DNA from: Stenopsyche tienmushanensis
Taxonomy: Eukaryota; Arthropoda; Insecta; Trichoptera; Stenopsychidae
Assembly: GCA_008973525.1 (NCBI GenBank)
Contig: WACJ01000112.1
Coordinates: forward strand, 496,001-560,000
DNA length: 64,000 nucleotides
Direction of reading: 5' to 3'
Shown: positions 47,651 through 59,413 of the stretch, piece by piece
Numbering within the stretch: the stretch's first letter is position 1
Layout: each line of letters opens with the position of its first letter
Notes under the pieces: generated by a model
What the model saw: only the letters and a program-made list of their open reading frames with translations
What the model was told of the DNA's origin: nothing
The model's database searches: none
Translations under genes and position numbers: made by a program

Positions 47651-48724
47651 GCATTAAATAAGTTTTCTGCCGCCATCTTGTCGCCATCATATTTCACTTG
47701 CGGCCTATGCTTTAAAAACATCGCCATTTTGCTGACGGTGAACAACAAAACAATTTCACATACACGAGTAAATCATTCAGATCGCATTGTCTCCGTATAC
47801 GGAATAACGTAGCTGAACACCATTTATTCGGAGCACTTTTTGGAAGGTTCATATAAATTTGGTTATTTTGAAGCCAGTCACATCGGTTGAGTAACGTAAT
47901 AACCATTTCTCTTATGAATGTAACTTTTCCCCCTACGTTTGTGTATGTGACGTGGAAGATTTGTGTGGGGATTCTGCTATTGGAAAGACGAGTAACAACA
48001 TCTACTATGTTATTTCGTTGCAAGAAAAAATGTTGAATTGATATATTTTTTCCAGGAATTCAATATCATAAAATTATTTTTAACCAGAGCATCAATACAT
48101 ATTTTTTAAGTTATCTCAGCTATTAAAATTTATTATTACAACGGGTCCATATGAAAAATATAAATGCTGTTAAGATAACTATATAAAATGATAATATTAA
48201 AAAATATTTATAAATTATAATATTTATTCTATTTTCTACTTTATTTATCCAACTGTAGATCATAGTTACGAAATCTAGAACGCCAGCGGGAAGAACACGT
48301 CTTCCTACGGCTGAGGCTATTGGTCAAAATCAAATGAAAATTATACTTTGCTCTGGCAGTCGATCGCGATCGACTGGTCGATCTTAAAGCAAAATTTAGT
48401 CGATTCCGAAAACTTATGTCAATTTTGAAAAAAATATTTTTACATAAATATATCAAAATGGACCCACGATCAAGATTGAAAACAAATTTCGATTCAACGA
48501 TCGCACGATCAAATGATCAAAATAACGATTTAGTTTCAAAACAATGTGAATGATAGACCTTTCTGGAAGTATAACACAATAACATTCCAGATTGTGATAG
48601 GAGCAACATCTATATCTTAATTTTCATAACAACTGGACAATAGAATTACCTTCCAGAAAGATTGCTACGAGAGAAAGGGAGTATTAAACCGAGTTTAAAA
48701 GAGGTGCAGGTCGGTATACAGTCT
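47651..48724. other. DNA without recognised gene
   Basis: Minus-strand frame 47712-48023 (103 codons) is protein-like in composition but unrecognised. Around 48285-48316 lies a piece related to the G+C-rich insertion at 34885-35095. Near 48355-48380 CGATCGCGATCGACTGGTCG is a short palindromic run. Confidence 0.4.
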
Positions 48725-48900
48725 TATTTCGAGTCAGCTTTGAGCTGGCTTCGACTCAGCTCCAAGTGAGCTTCGAGCTTTTCAAGCTTCGATATCGGCT
48801 TCGGGTCATCTCCGAGTGAGCATCGAGCCAGCTTTGAATCAGAGTCTTATTCTAAGGATCAGTCAGCTTTGAGTCTAATCAAGGCTCTGTCTAAGGCTCA
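48725..48900. repeat. Imperfect short tandem repeat (CAGCTTTGAG/GAGCTTCGAG type)
   Basis: Words such as TCAGCTTTGAGCTGGCTTCG, CTCAGCTCCAAGTGAGCTTC, CATCTCCGAGTGAGCATCGA and CAGCTTTGAGTC recur every 10-25 bp. The irregular spacing suggests an old minisatellite. Confidence 0.6.
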
Positions 48901-48930
48901 GCTTGAATATAGATTTACTTCTAATCTCGA

Positions 48931-49020
48931 GATCTACGCCTTGCTGCCGCAGGCTGTTCAAAGTGGAGCGAATAAACATGCTGTGGATAAGCAATCGTTT
49001 CAAATACCATCCACCCCTTG
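48931..49020 (+). mobile_element. hAT 5'-region fragment
   Basis: GCCGCAGGCTGTTCAAAGTGG, AATAAACATGCTGTGGA and TGTGGAGTCCTTCC closely match 35770-35860 in the leader of the hAT element. No TIR or target duplication was found here, so it is a relic. The open frame 48869-49099 that spans it is not a gene. Confidence 0.7.
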
Positions 49021-49099
49021 TGGAGTCCTTCCAAAAAAAGGTAATCTGAATACAAAATTGAAGGGTGTACTACATTCACAGCAATCATTATTTTCATAG

Positions 49100-51081
49100 A
49101 AGAGCTTTACTCAGAGACAGATTTAGAATAATTCTATAAGATAGCATAAAAGTATCGATAGCGTGGAAGATTTGTCAACTAGAACTGGTATTGTAATTGT
49201 ATTAATGTTTACTTTTCATACTAAATGTCTCAAGTGTGTCAATACGATATATTGTTTAAAGCAATATAGTATATGCTAAAAACAATATGATATTCAAGAT
49301 ACAATTAAAATCAATTGTTTGTGTTCTTAGCACATAATTTTAACATTCAATTAACATTTGCAGAGGAGCATCGCCGCAACATCAGCAAAACCTTGCTTAT
49401 TTGCATTAGATTTTAATTTAAACCATGTCTACTTATTATTAAAAGATCGCAGCATTCCTCCATGGTAATTGAGTTAAATTTGTAAGCCAAATAAAAATAT
49501 TTAAGCACTCTTTATGTATGTCTTTTGTACGCATTAGTACCAGCATGTGGAAAAATATGTTAATGTACTCTTAATTATTGTCATTATGTTAAAAACGTCG
49601 ATTGTAATGTATTTTTTGCTGACATTCAAAATTTATTTTGCATAATTTTAAACGTGCATATATAATTTTATTGTCTTTCTAATGGTCCCGTTAAAATATG
49701 CATCGTAAAAATGAGTTTTTCCAAGTTAAAATTTTCATTCGTCAGAGATGAATCGCTTATTTTAGCATGTTACTGTTCAATAACAACTCAATCACACTAT
49801 GAATATTTATACTTTTTCTATGTGTTCCGATTGTAATATTTTTGCAACAGTGAATTGATACGTCCTTTTGCTTAAATTGATAGGAATTCAGTTCGTATGG
49901 AATGGATTATCTTAAGCAATATGTATTTAGGACGCCATACCATGTTATGCGTTTTTATGGCTTCTGATAATAAATTTGTATTGAACAAACTATAGTTTAT
50001 TTAAAAAATGATAGAGATAATTTATAAACTATACCATGAAAAATATGATACGTGATATTATTGCCAGAAAAAGTTATAACAGTAAATTTTCGGATGCGAA
50101 TCGGTATGTTTTCGGAGATGGCGACATGTTGTCGGCCGTTTGCAGTAGGCCCTCATCCTCCTTGACTTTGAAATATATCTTTTTGAGACATTGCTAACGT
50201 TGAAAACAAGAAAGCCTACTCTGAAAATATATCGATTCTCCGTTTCGACTTCCATGGTCGCACATTACCGTCCATGGTGACAATGCCTTCTATTAATGCC
50301 ATAAAAATATCAAAAATGTAATGAAAGAAACGTCGTCGCCAAATATCATATATAATACGCAAAAGGCCCGAAAATCATAAATATTTGATATCATAATATT
50401 CAATTAAATATCCATGATTAAATATATTTTATAATCACAATGTGATAATAATTTTTGCGATAATCAGAGTCGCTGTACCATCAAGTGGTCACAAACGCTG
50501 ACCGACGAACAGTTTTTATAAATCCAAGGATATAATCTTGTGATCAAACATTTGTATTTCTTGAAAGGATTTCTTAAAGGGGATTAATTATTCTTATACA
50601 AAAAACATTTAAAGAACAGTTTTGTTCATCCCGAATGACAAATAACGGGATTATTCCTACAAAAAGAAAAAAATCCCGTCTATTCTGCTTATTATGTTCG
50701 GCTTTTCAATCGTCGGCGCGATGAATTAAGTTCCGCATCTTGGATCTTTACAGTAAAATACGTCTAAAGAGAAATTTGACAATTTACTAGAATATAAACA
50801 GCTTGAGAAGGTATTTTTTTTTCAAAGACGAAAAAGCTTAATCAGAAAATACAATTGCTATTTTACAAATCATCTACACAAAATGTTTTAGTAATTGTTT
50901 TTAAGCTTAATTTAGTTGAATTCTGTTATAAAAACACGTTTTATCATTATTAATTTTTATATAAAGTTTATGATTTTTCAATACGATTATTATCAATATG
51001 TTAAAATATATATACGCCTGTCTGTTATTTAAACAATACTAACACAACTCACATATTTACATTTAAATTCAGCATAGAATA
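49100..51081. other. AT-rich DNA without recognised gene
   Basis: No supported coding segment, RNA gene or element end. Confidence 0.45.
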
Positions 51082-51085
51082 TTAA

Positions 51086-51631
51086 CCTGTATGTTAGGAT
51101 GATCGCGTATTTGCGAGCCAATTTCAATGATTCAGAAAGAGCTCGGAAAGAGACAGATACAGAGAGACAACGTCTTGCATTTCGGGAGACAGAGACGGAG
51201 AGCTTCCTGCGTACATCGCATGATTGTATAGATCGTTAACCCAAATTCATCGACTAATAACGATGTGTGAATGACAGTGTTTATTTATGTAACTAGTTAG
51301 TCGCTGCGTCCACCAGATATGCGCGTCTCCGAAGTCTCATTGTTACGTATTTCTATAACGACTTGCAATTGTTATCTTTACGAACGTCTTTCTAATATCT
51401 TCCAGATGACAACTATATAAATATTTTTCGAGATCGCTCTCGAAACTTGCATTCCTATCCTTATCGTCCGCGTTTATCCCGAAACAACATCGATTTTTGT
51501 TGGGCGACGAGAGTGTTAAATATAAGTTTCATACGCGCTGCTGCGATCCTGACAGAAAAGTGGAGTGGGTGGGCAAGCAAATATAGCATCTAAGACTATG
51601 AAGATTTTAAATTAGATCACTATTAAAAGGG
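51086..51631 (-). mobile_element. piggyBac-like non-autonomous element, copy 2 (546 bp)
   Basis: TTAA on both sides (51082-51085, 51632-51635). Read on the minus strand it starts CCCTTTTAATAGTGATC and ends CCTAACATACAGG, matching the copy at 44057-44841. It is about 240 bp shorter than that copy through internal length changes. It has no transposase. Confidence 0.78.
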
Positions 51632-51635
51632 TTAA

Positions 51636-53302
51636 TCATATTATTTTTATTGGCTAAATTTAAAATTATGCTCAATTAGAAAAGGCGACACTTTATCATC
51701 TTTAGGATTTATTATGGCCCCATCTATTTTTGCAGCATATCAGATTATTTGTCGATATTTTTTTAACAATGAGCTGTAAAAATAGAACAAATTCTCTAAT
51801 CCTTAGAGGGGGTCTATCATTAGTTGGGTTGATAATAGAATAATTCCCTATGATGTGATTGCAAAAAATATGTTTTTATTTAAATATGAATCCAAACCAT
51901 TTAATTGTCCTAATTTGTTAAAATTCATATTTTTTCCGAATAGTTGGTGAATAAAATTTACTTGTAGTTGTTTTTTTTTTTTGTTGAAGATTTAAACACC
52001 TATTATAATACTTAGTCATAGTCTGATCCAAAAACGAAATCGATATTCGACGAATATTACTGCCAAAACTAAGACCTCAGCAGGTCCTTAAATTCTTATG
52101 ACCAATCGCTGCTTTAAATGATTGATATGTGTTTTATTTATAAAAAATAGCAATATGCAGTTATTAAAGATTTAGTATTATTTTTTTGAGTGTACCCGCT
52201 TGAAAGGATTGAAATGTTTGGGTCAAGTATCAACAGTTGGCGACCGAAGCTCAAATGCTTATTAAAATTAAGTATCCAGCAACAAGCGAGTTTACATTAC
52301 CACCGTCGTGTTAGGCTCAGGTTTACCCGGGTATCTCTGCAGCCTTTTAATTTAAATTTCAAATTGAACCCTGAAAAATAGCAGTGACAATTTTCTCGCT
52401 ATTACAGAGGGTACTTTACGCCTTCGGCGAGATCGCTTCTCGTTTTCTCCGCATTATGAAGATTACGTCTAACATCAAAGATAATCCTCGCGATGGGAGA
52501 TAGAAAAAGAAAATCAAACGCACTGCTTTGAGGCAGCCTCCGGATTAATCTTAGTGTTGGGAATTATGCTTAGAAATAACGCATATCAAGTGCTGGTATT
52601 TCGTTAAGTATGATTAGACAAGAATGATTTAGAATAAACACGATTCAACAGAAGCATTTATAATTAAATCAAATTTAAAGCCGAAGTTCACATTGTAAAG
52701 GTTTGCTCATTCCCATGACAGTTAAATGCAATTTCCAACTTTAAGCCATCTGACCAATGGAAGACCTTCACACTACCCATTTCCTAACTTATTTGATCTT
52801 GTTATAATGGTTGAATCGTTTTGTGAAAATGAGTGTTCCATTTTTCATATTTGTTAAAGAAATATTATCTGTTCAGCATTCATATTATTTAATAGAATCA
52901 ACATAATAAAAAATTTGAATAAATTGAAACATAAGGAAAATATATATTCAGAATACAACAACACATTTTTTAACAGAATTATAAATAAGAAAACCAAGAC
53001 AAAACGAATTCTTTGAATTGTTTTTCATCTGTGAATGGCTAATATGCGAAATTCATATATTCACTCTTAATTGTATTCCATCTTATTCATTTCGACATTA
53101 TTATTCAACGTTGCTATTTCAACGATTCAATTTCATGTCCTTCCAGTCACATAAGGCCTTATTTTCATTGCTTGTTCCCTACGGACGAAATCTCACAAAT
53201 TTCAATGCGATTCTAAGCAATTATTAACAAATGACAAGAACAGAATTTTCCAGGATTATTCCAGGAATACCGTCTGCGAATTGATCGTTAAGTTCATTTA
53301 AA
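51636..53302. other. DNA without recognised gene
   Basis: Short open frames (52190-52381, 53018-53227) are unrecognised. Segment 52380-52560 is less AT-rich. Nothing else was seen. Confidence 0.4.
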
Positions 53303-53404
53303 ATGTCGCATGCACATCACGAAACCTTAGCCTCATTCGCGTATTCGGGTTCAAATGGTTCCCCAGGGAGTGTTAATGAAATTGGGGCTTTGAAAATTGA
53401 ATGA
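53303..53404 (+). CDS. Short ORF, 33 codons, unrecognised
   Basis: The ATG at 53303 (AAAATGTCG) opens a 33-codon frame, MSHAHHETLASFAYSGSNGS..., closed by TGA. Its composition (H, S, G, A rich) is unlike the AT-driven chance frames nearby. It resembles no family I know, has no signal peptide and no clear splice sites. It may be a chance frame in a small G+C-richer patch. Confidence 0.15.
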   Translation: MSHAHHETLASFAYSGSNGSPGSVNEIGALKIE

Positions 53405-53922
53405 GCGTTTTGTTCTGTTATTTTATGTAACCCGACTGATAAATAATGCTCTCGTTAAAGTGTTATCTTACAGAACTATTTTTTATGCGAATAAAATAAA
53501 ATGTAAGCGACAACAAAAACATTTTTAACCACAGAGACAAATAAATAACTTATTATTATCAACATTTGAGTTTAAATAACCGCAAAAATAAAACAACAAG
53601 CATGTTATAAATACTATCTGATCACAAAAAGAGGAGATAATATACATCATTGACGCTCGTTGATGCGGGCGACGGCAGATGTATGGAAAAAAATCATCTG
53701 TATACAATAAAATCACATATTTAATATCGACCATACAGAATGGTCTTGAAATATATTAGAGAGATCAGAAAGCAATTAAACTATTTTGACTAACCCTTTT
53801 ACAGTCAGTTTGTATCGAGATATGATTCAGGAAACGCATATTTTTAAATATGATTGAAGTGTGAAAATTGTGAATGTATTGTTATATCAAGCTGTAATTT
53901 TTAAACAATATCTAATTTGTAG

Positions 53923-54012
53923 AACGAGATGTGTTGAAGTCAGATTTTTGTCCAACATTTGAAGAATTATATACTTGGTTGTCAACAGTTCAAAAGCATC
54001 TTCATCTTACAG
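53923..54012 (+). CDS. Candidate internal coding exon of an unrecognised gene
   Basis: Between an acceptor (ATCTAATTTGTAG before 53923) and a donor (ACAG|GTAAAT at 54013) lie 90 bp open in one frame. They encode RDVLKSDFCPTFEELYTWLS TVQKHLHLT, with amphipathic and aromatic residues unlike the surrounding AT-rich sequence. The exon starts with the last two bases of a codon and ends with the first base of the next. Joined to the acceptor at 54742 it continues DLEIK and stops, so it could be the penultimate exon. The helix-rich text suggests a coiled or spectrin-like region, but I do not recognise the protein. Confidence 0.38.
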
Positions 54013-54741
54013 GTAAATTAAATAAGTAAAACATTTGATTTCGTCATGATAAGCTCTAATTCAGGTTTGGTGCCGACTTGTTTTTGACAAGAACTATGAC
54101 TTGCAATAATAAGTTAAGTACTTGTTCCTTCCTCTAACCTTTAATTGACAATAAAAAATAAATTTCTTGTTGTATGCTGATATATCATCGAAGTAATTAA
54201 ATTTGAGTTGATTGAATTTGGTCAGACAATCACAGCAGTAGTATACTATTAAATATTAGAACTCAAGAAAATAGATCAGTACCGGTAAATAATTTGATTA
54301 CTTTGTGATACGTATGTTACATATTGGCCAATATTGTTCTAAATTTAAGATGATTCTCTTTGATTCATGGATCAATCTCAATGTATTTGATTGTAGCTTT
54401 AAGTATTATGGATTTTTTTTTAATTAGCTAAACGAGTCTATTAAAGAATTATTAACTACAATAGACAAAGAAAATCTTTAGAGACACAGACGTTGTGATT
54501 TATGATTAAATTAAAATATTTTTTTTATTCCCACGAAATTTAGAGATATTATACATATTTGGCACCTATTGGATATAAGAGAAATATTGTGATTATCATT
54601 CTTTCTATACAATGTTAATCAAAATGCCAATAAACATGTTAAATGTAGATAATTATAGATGCTGCGTGTATGGAAAAGATATGACAAATACGACGAGTAA
54701 AAGATAAAAACGAACACTAACTTTTTGAATTGATCTTCCAG

Positions 54742-54758
54742 ATCTTGAGATTAAATGA
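54742..54758 (+). CDS. Candidate terminal coding exon (short)
   Basis: TTGATCTTCCAG, a good acceptor with a pyrimidine tract, precedes 54742. In the phase left open by 53923-54012 the sequence reads D-L-E-I-K-stop (TGA at 54756-54758). An AATAAA lies at 54960-54965. The match of phase, acceptor, stop and poly(A) signal is suggestive, but so short an exon cannot be proved by eye. Confidence 0.28.
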
Positions 54759-56189
54759 TAGCCAACGCACTGAAAAACGCCCTTTTTGATATTAATAGAG
54801 AATCAAAAGCCACACTTTGTACAATAATATTTATATTACTTTCTGATCAAAATGATTTAAACATCAAAGCTAAGAATCAAATTGTTCAATATAAAGGTAC
54901 TTATTTATACAGTATATGATTTTTTTGATCCACTATTATTTTATTGCTGACATCTGGTCAATAAATCTTGTCGGATTATTAATCGTCTCTCAAACAAAGT
55001 GAACTTGAAAATATTATGACACATAAATCTGTCAAACGCGGTTAACTTTATGGACGCATTACCATGGAAAAATAATTTGTTTCAATAAATTAAGACATTG
55101 TTGTATGAATGATAAATTGACATGAACGAAAGGAGCATATTGGAACAATATGCAAAATTTTAATCGATGTATTTGTTCTTCGGTGAATTTTCTACGGCGC
55201 AGTCAAGCACTGAATTTTCGCCAAATCGTAAAATTCGCTATGCCGAACAAAGTGTTTGATGCTCTATGAACATGTATTTTCACCATAGTAATGTATCGAA
55301 AAAGAAAAATTCGTACTTTCGAGAAGATTTCCCCAGGTCATGTACGCCACGCCATCACCTTGATGTTATGTATGTAATGTGCCGTTTTGGCGAGCTCGAC
55401 CTATCCATGTATGGAAACGTGTTACGGTAGTAGCAGCATTTGATTTGATGACATATTTGTATGAGAAACATAGCTGAATCTAATCGTTCAGTTTCATTCT
55501 GACTCCAAGGTCTGCAGGAAGATCGAACAAACTATGACACATTCGCCACATGCCGCATTTCTACAAATCTGCTCTTCGTCCCGCTCGAATCTACGTCCTT
55601 GCTAAAAATCGAACTGCAATAAAAGCGACAATCCGATTAGAATAATGGAATAGGCTTTATCAGTTGCAATATTGCAAGGAGTTCCTGTGTAGTTACAATA
55701 CGTGTTTAGTTTACCTGATACGCTAAGAAATCGTTCAGCTTTGAAACTTCTTGCATTTATAGTTTCCAATATATGTTCAGATCTATGTCTTGTGTCACGT
55801 AGGTACACTGTTTCGTTCGATTTAGAGGCTTCAAATGAGTTTTCTTCGAACACAGAAAGTAGTACGTAATATATTCACTTCAGTTTATATAAAGAAAGAA
55901 GGTAAATATTTTACGTCTAAGAATCTCCATCTATTTTAATGTTATTTTATTAAAATCAGTAATCCTTAACTTTTTAAGTGTTGTGAGATCATTTTCTTAT
56001 TCTCATATTATGCTAAAGAAATTTTATTCCTTAGCTATAACCCTAGTTTTTCGCAAATATAGCGAGCAAATTGACGGTAATTTAACTAAAAAATACAGAA
56101 TAAAAACTGTAAATATCCCTTTTAATCAATTTGATAAAATGTTTGAGTAAGTATCCCTATAAAGCTGATTCTTACTAATTTTGTTGATT
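54759..56189. other. DNA without recognised gene
   Basis: If the exons above are real, the first 200 bp are 3' UTR. Segment 55140-55620 is less AT-rich, and minus frame 55602-55853 is unrecognised. No element ends were seen. Confidence 0.4.
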
Positions 56190-56510
56190 TGATATTGTAA
56201 GCAAATAAAATGGTAGCCTACTACAATGATGTTATTGCCAAAATTCATAACATTTTTTGAAACCTGTAAATAAATACTATATAAATATCTTATACCTACA
56301 ACACCGAAACTATGTTGTAGCTGGTTATAATAAATATTATATGGACATAATATTGCAATGCTTTGAAAGTTGCAATATTTTAATCAAATTTCCGCACTAC
56401 AACTTTAGCCACGTCTGCCGAAGCCTTAGCCACCTTATATCGGAAATAGACAACATTTATTCAACAATAATTAACGTAAACTACTTGTAAACCAAAAATC
56501 AGCTTTGTGA
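56190..56510 (+). repeat. Dispersed repeat family C, copy 3
   Basis: Parallel to 3895-4480: GATATTGTAAGCAAATAAAATGG, CAATGATGTTATTG, CCGAAACTATGTTGTAGCTG and ATAATATTGCAATG. The open frame 56257-56490 is part of the repeat. It ends directly before the piggyBac-like element at 56523. Confidence 0.55.
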
Positions 56511-56522
56511 ATTTTAATTTAA

Positions 56523-57321
56523 CCACTTCCCTGACGTGGTCGAGTATACTCGTCCAAAAATATACGTTCAATTTTCGGCATCGACAAGTTAACTAGTCCA
56601 ATAAATTATTTATTTTATTGAAGATTAGCATGTCTCGTAACGTCCCCAAAAGGGTTTCTATATATAGATCTGTTGTATCATGGGTTTTTTCTCAGTGGTG
56701 TAGTGCTAAATATAAAAGTCTAGGAGCGCTGAAGTTATAATATTTTAATACCCCCTCCCCTACCCTAAGTGTAAGAAAGGGGGTTATTAATATATAGGTA
56801 TAAAAATTTAGAAAGTGTTGACTAGTTTTTTTTAGTTATAAGTTTTAGTTTCGATGCAAGTTATATACATGCCACAGGCGCTTCATACCCTCGATACGAC
56901 TCTGCAATTGACAGAAATAGTCTAAAATCTTGTAAAGAAAATAATATTTTAACAAACCGAAATGTGAAAATCAGTGGGTTCCGAAAAAATGAGCCTGATT
57001 AATAAACTATATAATTTATTACCAACACATGTCAAAGCTGGATGTACTGGAATCGTTAAAAAAATAATTCTGCGTCACAAATTTGATACTTCCACTGATT
57101 GTAAAAATATGGGACTTGTTTATATGTAATACTATTTAGATAGAGAAGTAAGATTTTGGTTTTTGAAAAAAAAAAATTAATTTTTTAATTTTTTTAAATT
57201 AAAAAAAAATACACTTTGAGTGCTCCTGGCAAGGTGAAACTTGTTTTTAAGTATTAGTTAATGATAATAAGTAGAAAAAACGAAAAAAAAAATTATCGAA
57301 AATAATGCGTCAGGGAAGTGG
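56523..57321 (+). mobile_element. piggyBac-like non-autonomous element with perfect 14-bp TIRs
   Basis: CCACTTCCCTGACG at 56523 is repeated inverted (CGTCAGGGAAGTGG) at 57308-57321, and TTAA flanks both ends (56519-56522, 57322-57325). The 799-bp inside is broken by stops. A decayed frame near 57015-57125 reads NLLPTHVKAGCTGIVKKIIL RHKFDT, whose origin I cannot name. The family differs from the elements at 44057 and 51086. Confidence 0.88.
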
Positions 57322-57374
57322 TTAATGCTGGCATGTGCATTTATTCAGATATCGAAAATTATTGTTAATGTCTG

Positions 57375-57505
57375 CAACGATGAACAATCCTATCCTTACT
57401 TTACGACATGTGGAAGGCAACAGGAAACCACAACATTAAAATCCTTTCCCTAGTAAAATATCTTATGGAGATCGCCTACGTCCGATGGTTCGGATATGGC
57501 AAATT
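57375..57505 (-). repeat. Dispersed repeat family A, copy 4
   Basis: Reverse complement reads CGGACGTAGGCGATCTCCATAAG, TTGTGGTTTCCTGTTGCCTT CCACATGTCG and AAAGTAAGGATAGGATTG, matching 46500-46625. Confidence 0.6.
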
Positions 57506-58239
57506 AAGAAGAAATACTGATTGAAATATAAATTAGTTTATAAAAATGAATATATATTGGACCGTGGATATTATGAAAATTTAGAAACTATGTGTTTCAT
57601 GAATTATAAGCTCTCTCGAGTCGGATTTCGAATGCAAATCCAGAATATTTGATTGAGACAATTCCATGGAAATGTATCCGAATAGAATGAAATTCTAGTG
57701 ATATTGTTTGTGGACCAATATTTAATCTTATTTTCTAACGATATAGTGCTTTTATTAAAAATCATCAAAAGAAAAATCCATTTTTTGTCGCGAATATGGC
57801 GACATTCGTTCACTAAAGGTTGAAATGTAAGTACCGGGATAATAAATTAATGATTAACAGATTAGTCAGTTATACAACTATGATCAAAATATCATTTAAA
57901 AATAAAGATAATTTTGCCACTCATTTAAAAATCCTCCCTCTGATCGATCATTTTGATCTTGATTATCTTGATGATCGATCAGAAATATTAATATTCATAT
58001 ATGAAATATTAATATATGAGAAAGTGGTTAATACAATTGGAGGTGGTTAATAAAATTGTTCAAGACTGAAAATGTATGACTGGAATGTAAAAATATATAT
58101 AATTTAATTTGAAAATAATGATTTCGCTACTCTTGTTAGATCTTCTACTTAAATTTTCTATTTAAATAATTTAACCACACGAGAGAAGGTGAAAACCATT
58201 ATAGCACGTCAAATTATGAACTGAGCAGACGCCTGCTTT
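57506..58239. other. DNA without recognised gene, with a repeat B piece
   Basis: GATCGATCATTTTGATCTTG and GATCGATCAGAAATATTAAT (57940-57990) relate to the repeat at 46783-46850. Opposed open frames at 57604-58050 are not supported as genes. Confidence 0.4.
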
Positions 58240-58319
58240 TTCGTTGTCATTCGCTGCTCTAAATTGTTTTTCATTTAAAAATTTCCCAAAAATACGCACG
58301 AACTTTTGGACTGACCTGA
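58240..58319. mobile_element. Mariner-type MITE, right end only
   Basis: CCCAAAAATACGCACGAACT then TTTGGACTGACCTGA and TA. It matches the right end of the MITE at 20939-21165. The left end is absent, so this is a truncated copy. Confidence 0.6.
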
Positions 58320-58321
58320 TA

Positions 58322-59411
58322 AAATGTAGCTATATCGGTAACATTTGATCAGGTGAATCCTCTTTATGACCGGTGTATCCAGATACTGAATTTTTATTAT
58401 TTTAATACACAATTAGTTTGATTTCAAAAATTAATAGTATTCGATTACTACCTAAAGAGCAAGACTTAACGGATAAATAGAAATATGATACTTTCACGTT
58501 TTTAAGGCAAACACTGAACAACCCAAGCGTATAATTGTTATTTATTTTGCTCAAGTCAAAATATAATATCGGATTACGCGCTAGTCGACATGCAAAACAT
58601 TTCACGTGTATTCGTTGCGAAATGAGGCTATTTTTTATAATTTAAAGGCCCCCCCCCCTCTGCAAACAAATCGGGATATCGATAACATAAAATGGCGCGA
58701 ACAGCATTTTTTAATTGCTCCATTGTGTGTCTATGTTTAGAAGCCTATTAGACGCTATATTTAACTAGAAATTTAAGATGAGATCATGAATATTAAAATG
58801 ATTCAGTTCATATTGAACATTGGCAAATATTTACATAATATTCTCATTGAATGTTCGTTGAACATGATTATAACAGATTCGAGCAATAAATTATATGAGA
58901 GCTTCTCACGTCCATTTATAGTAGTGAATTTTCTTAGATCACCTTCCCGACATGTTGATAGCCTCATTTGGGGTCCATTCGCTTTATAGGCCATCATTCT
59001 CATATTCTTCTCGTTAACCTTTGATCCGCTGATCTCTCGTTACATATCCACCTTTGTTATGTTTAATGTAATCCTTGCTATCCAGTATCTTGTGAGAAGA
59101 GCTGGGGTTATTTTTGAAATAAATACATGTGACATTCTGGATTTTTTTATTTGTATTTGATTGAAGATAAACGAGAAAGTTAAATGGAGATGATATTCTG
59201 TATATGTCTATATTTCTTTAATTATTATTTTTTATTTTATGTCATTTAATACAAATCCGTGTTATACAAGGTTTTAATTTCATACAAAATTAGGATTTGT
59301 GTTCCAAAAAAATGTCGAAGATGGTTTATATAAGTATGTACTTTATTTTTTTAAATAAACACATGTATCATTAATGAGCGATTATCTACCTTTAGCGTAT
59401 AAATCTTTATA
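58322..59411. other. DNA without recognised gene
   Basis: A run of ten C at 58649-58658 stands out. The overlapping open frames at 58786-59003 are unrecognised. Confidence 0.45.
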
Positions 59412-59413
59412 TA

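Noticed and set aside
47712..48023. 103-codon minus-strand open frame
   Set aside because: Not recognised, no flanking gene context, and AT-rich DNA of this length yields such frames by chance.
48869..49099. 76-codon open frame with PQAVQSGANKHAVDKQ
   Set aside because: The stretch matches the non-coding leader of the hAT element at 35770-35860, so the frame is accidental.
57015..57125. LPTHVKAGCTGIVKK-like peptide, possibly a LINE C-terminus
   Set aside because: The likeness to 'LP.hik...s...FK..lk' of LINEs is too short, and the segment lies inside a piggyBac-like element with intact TIRs.
58649..58658. Run of ten C
   Set aside because: A simple homopolymer without associated structure; it may also be a sequencing-sensitive site.
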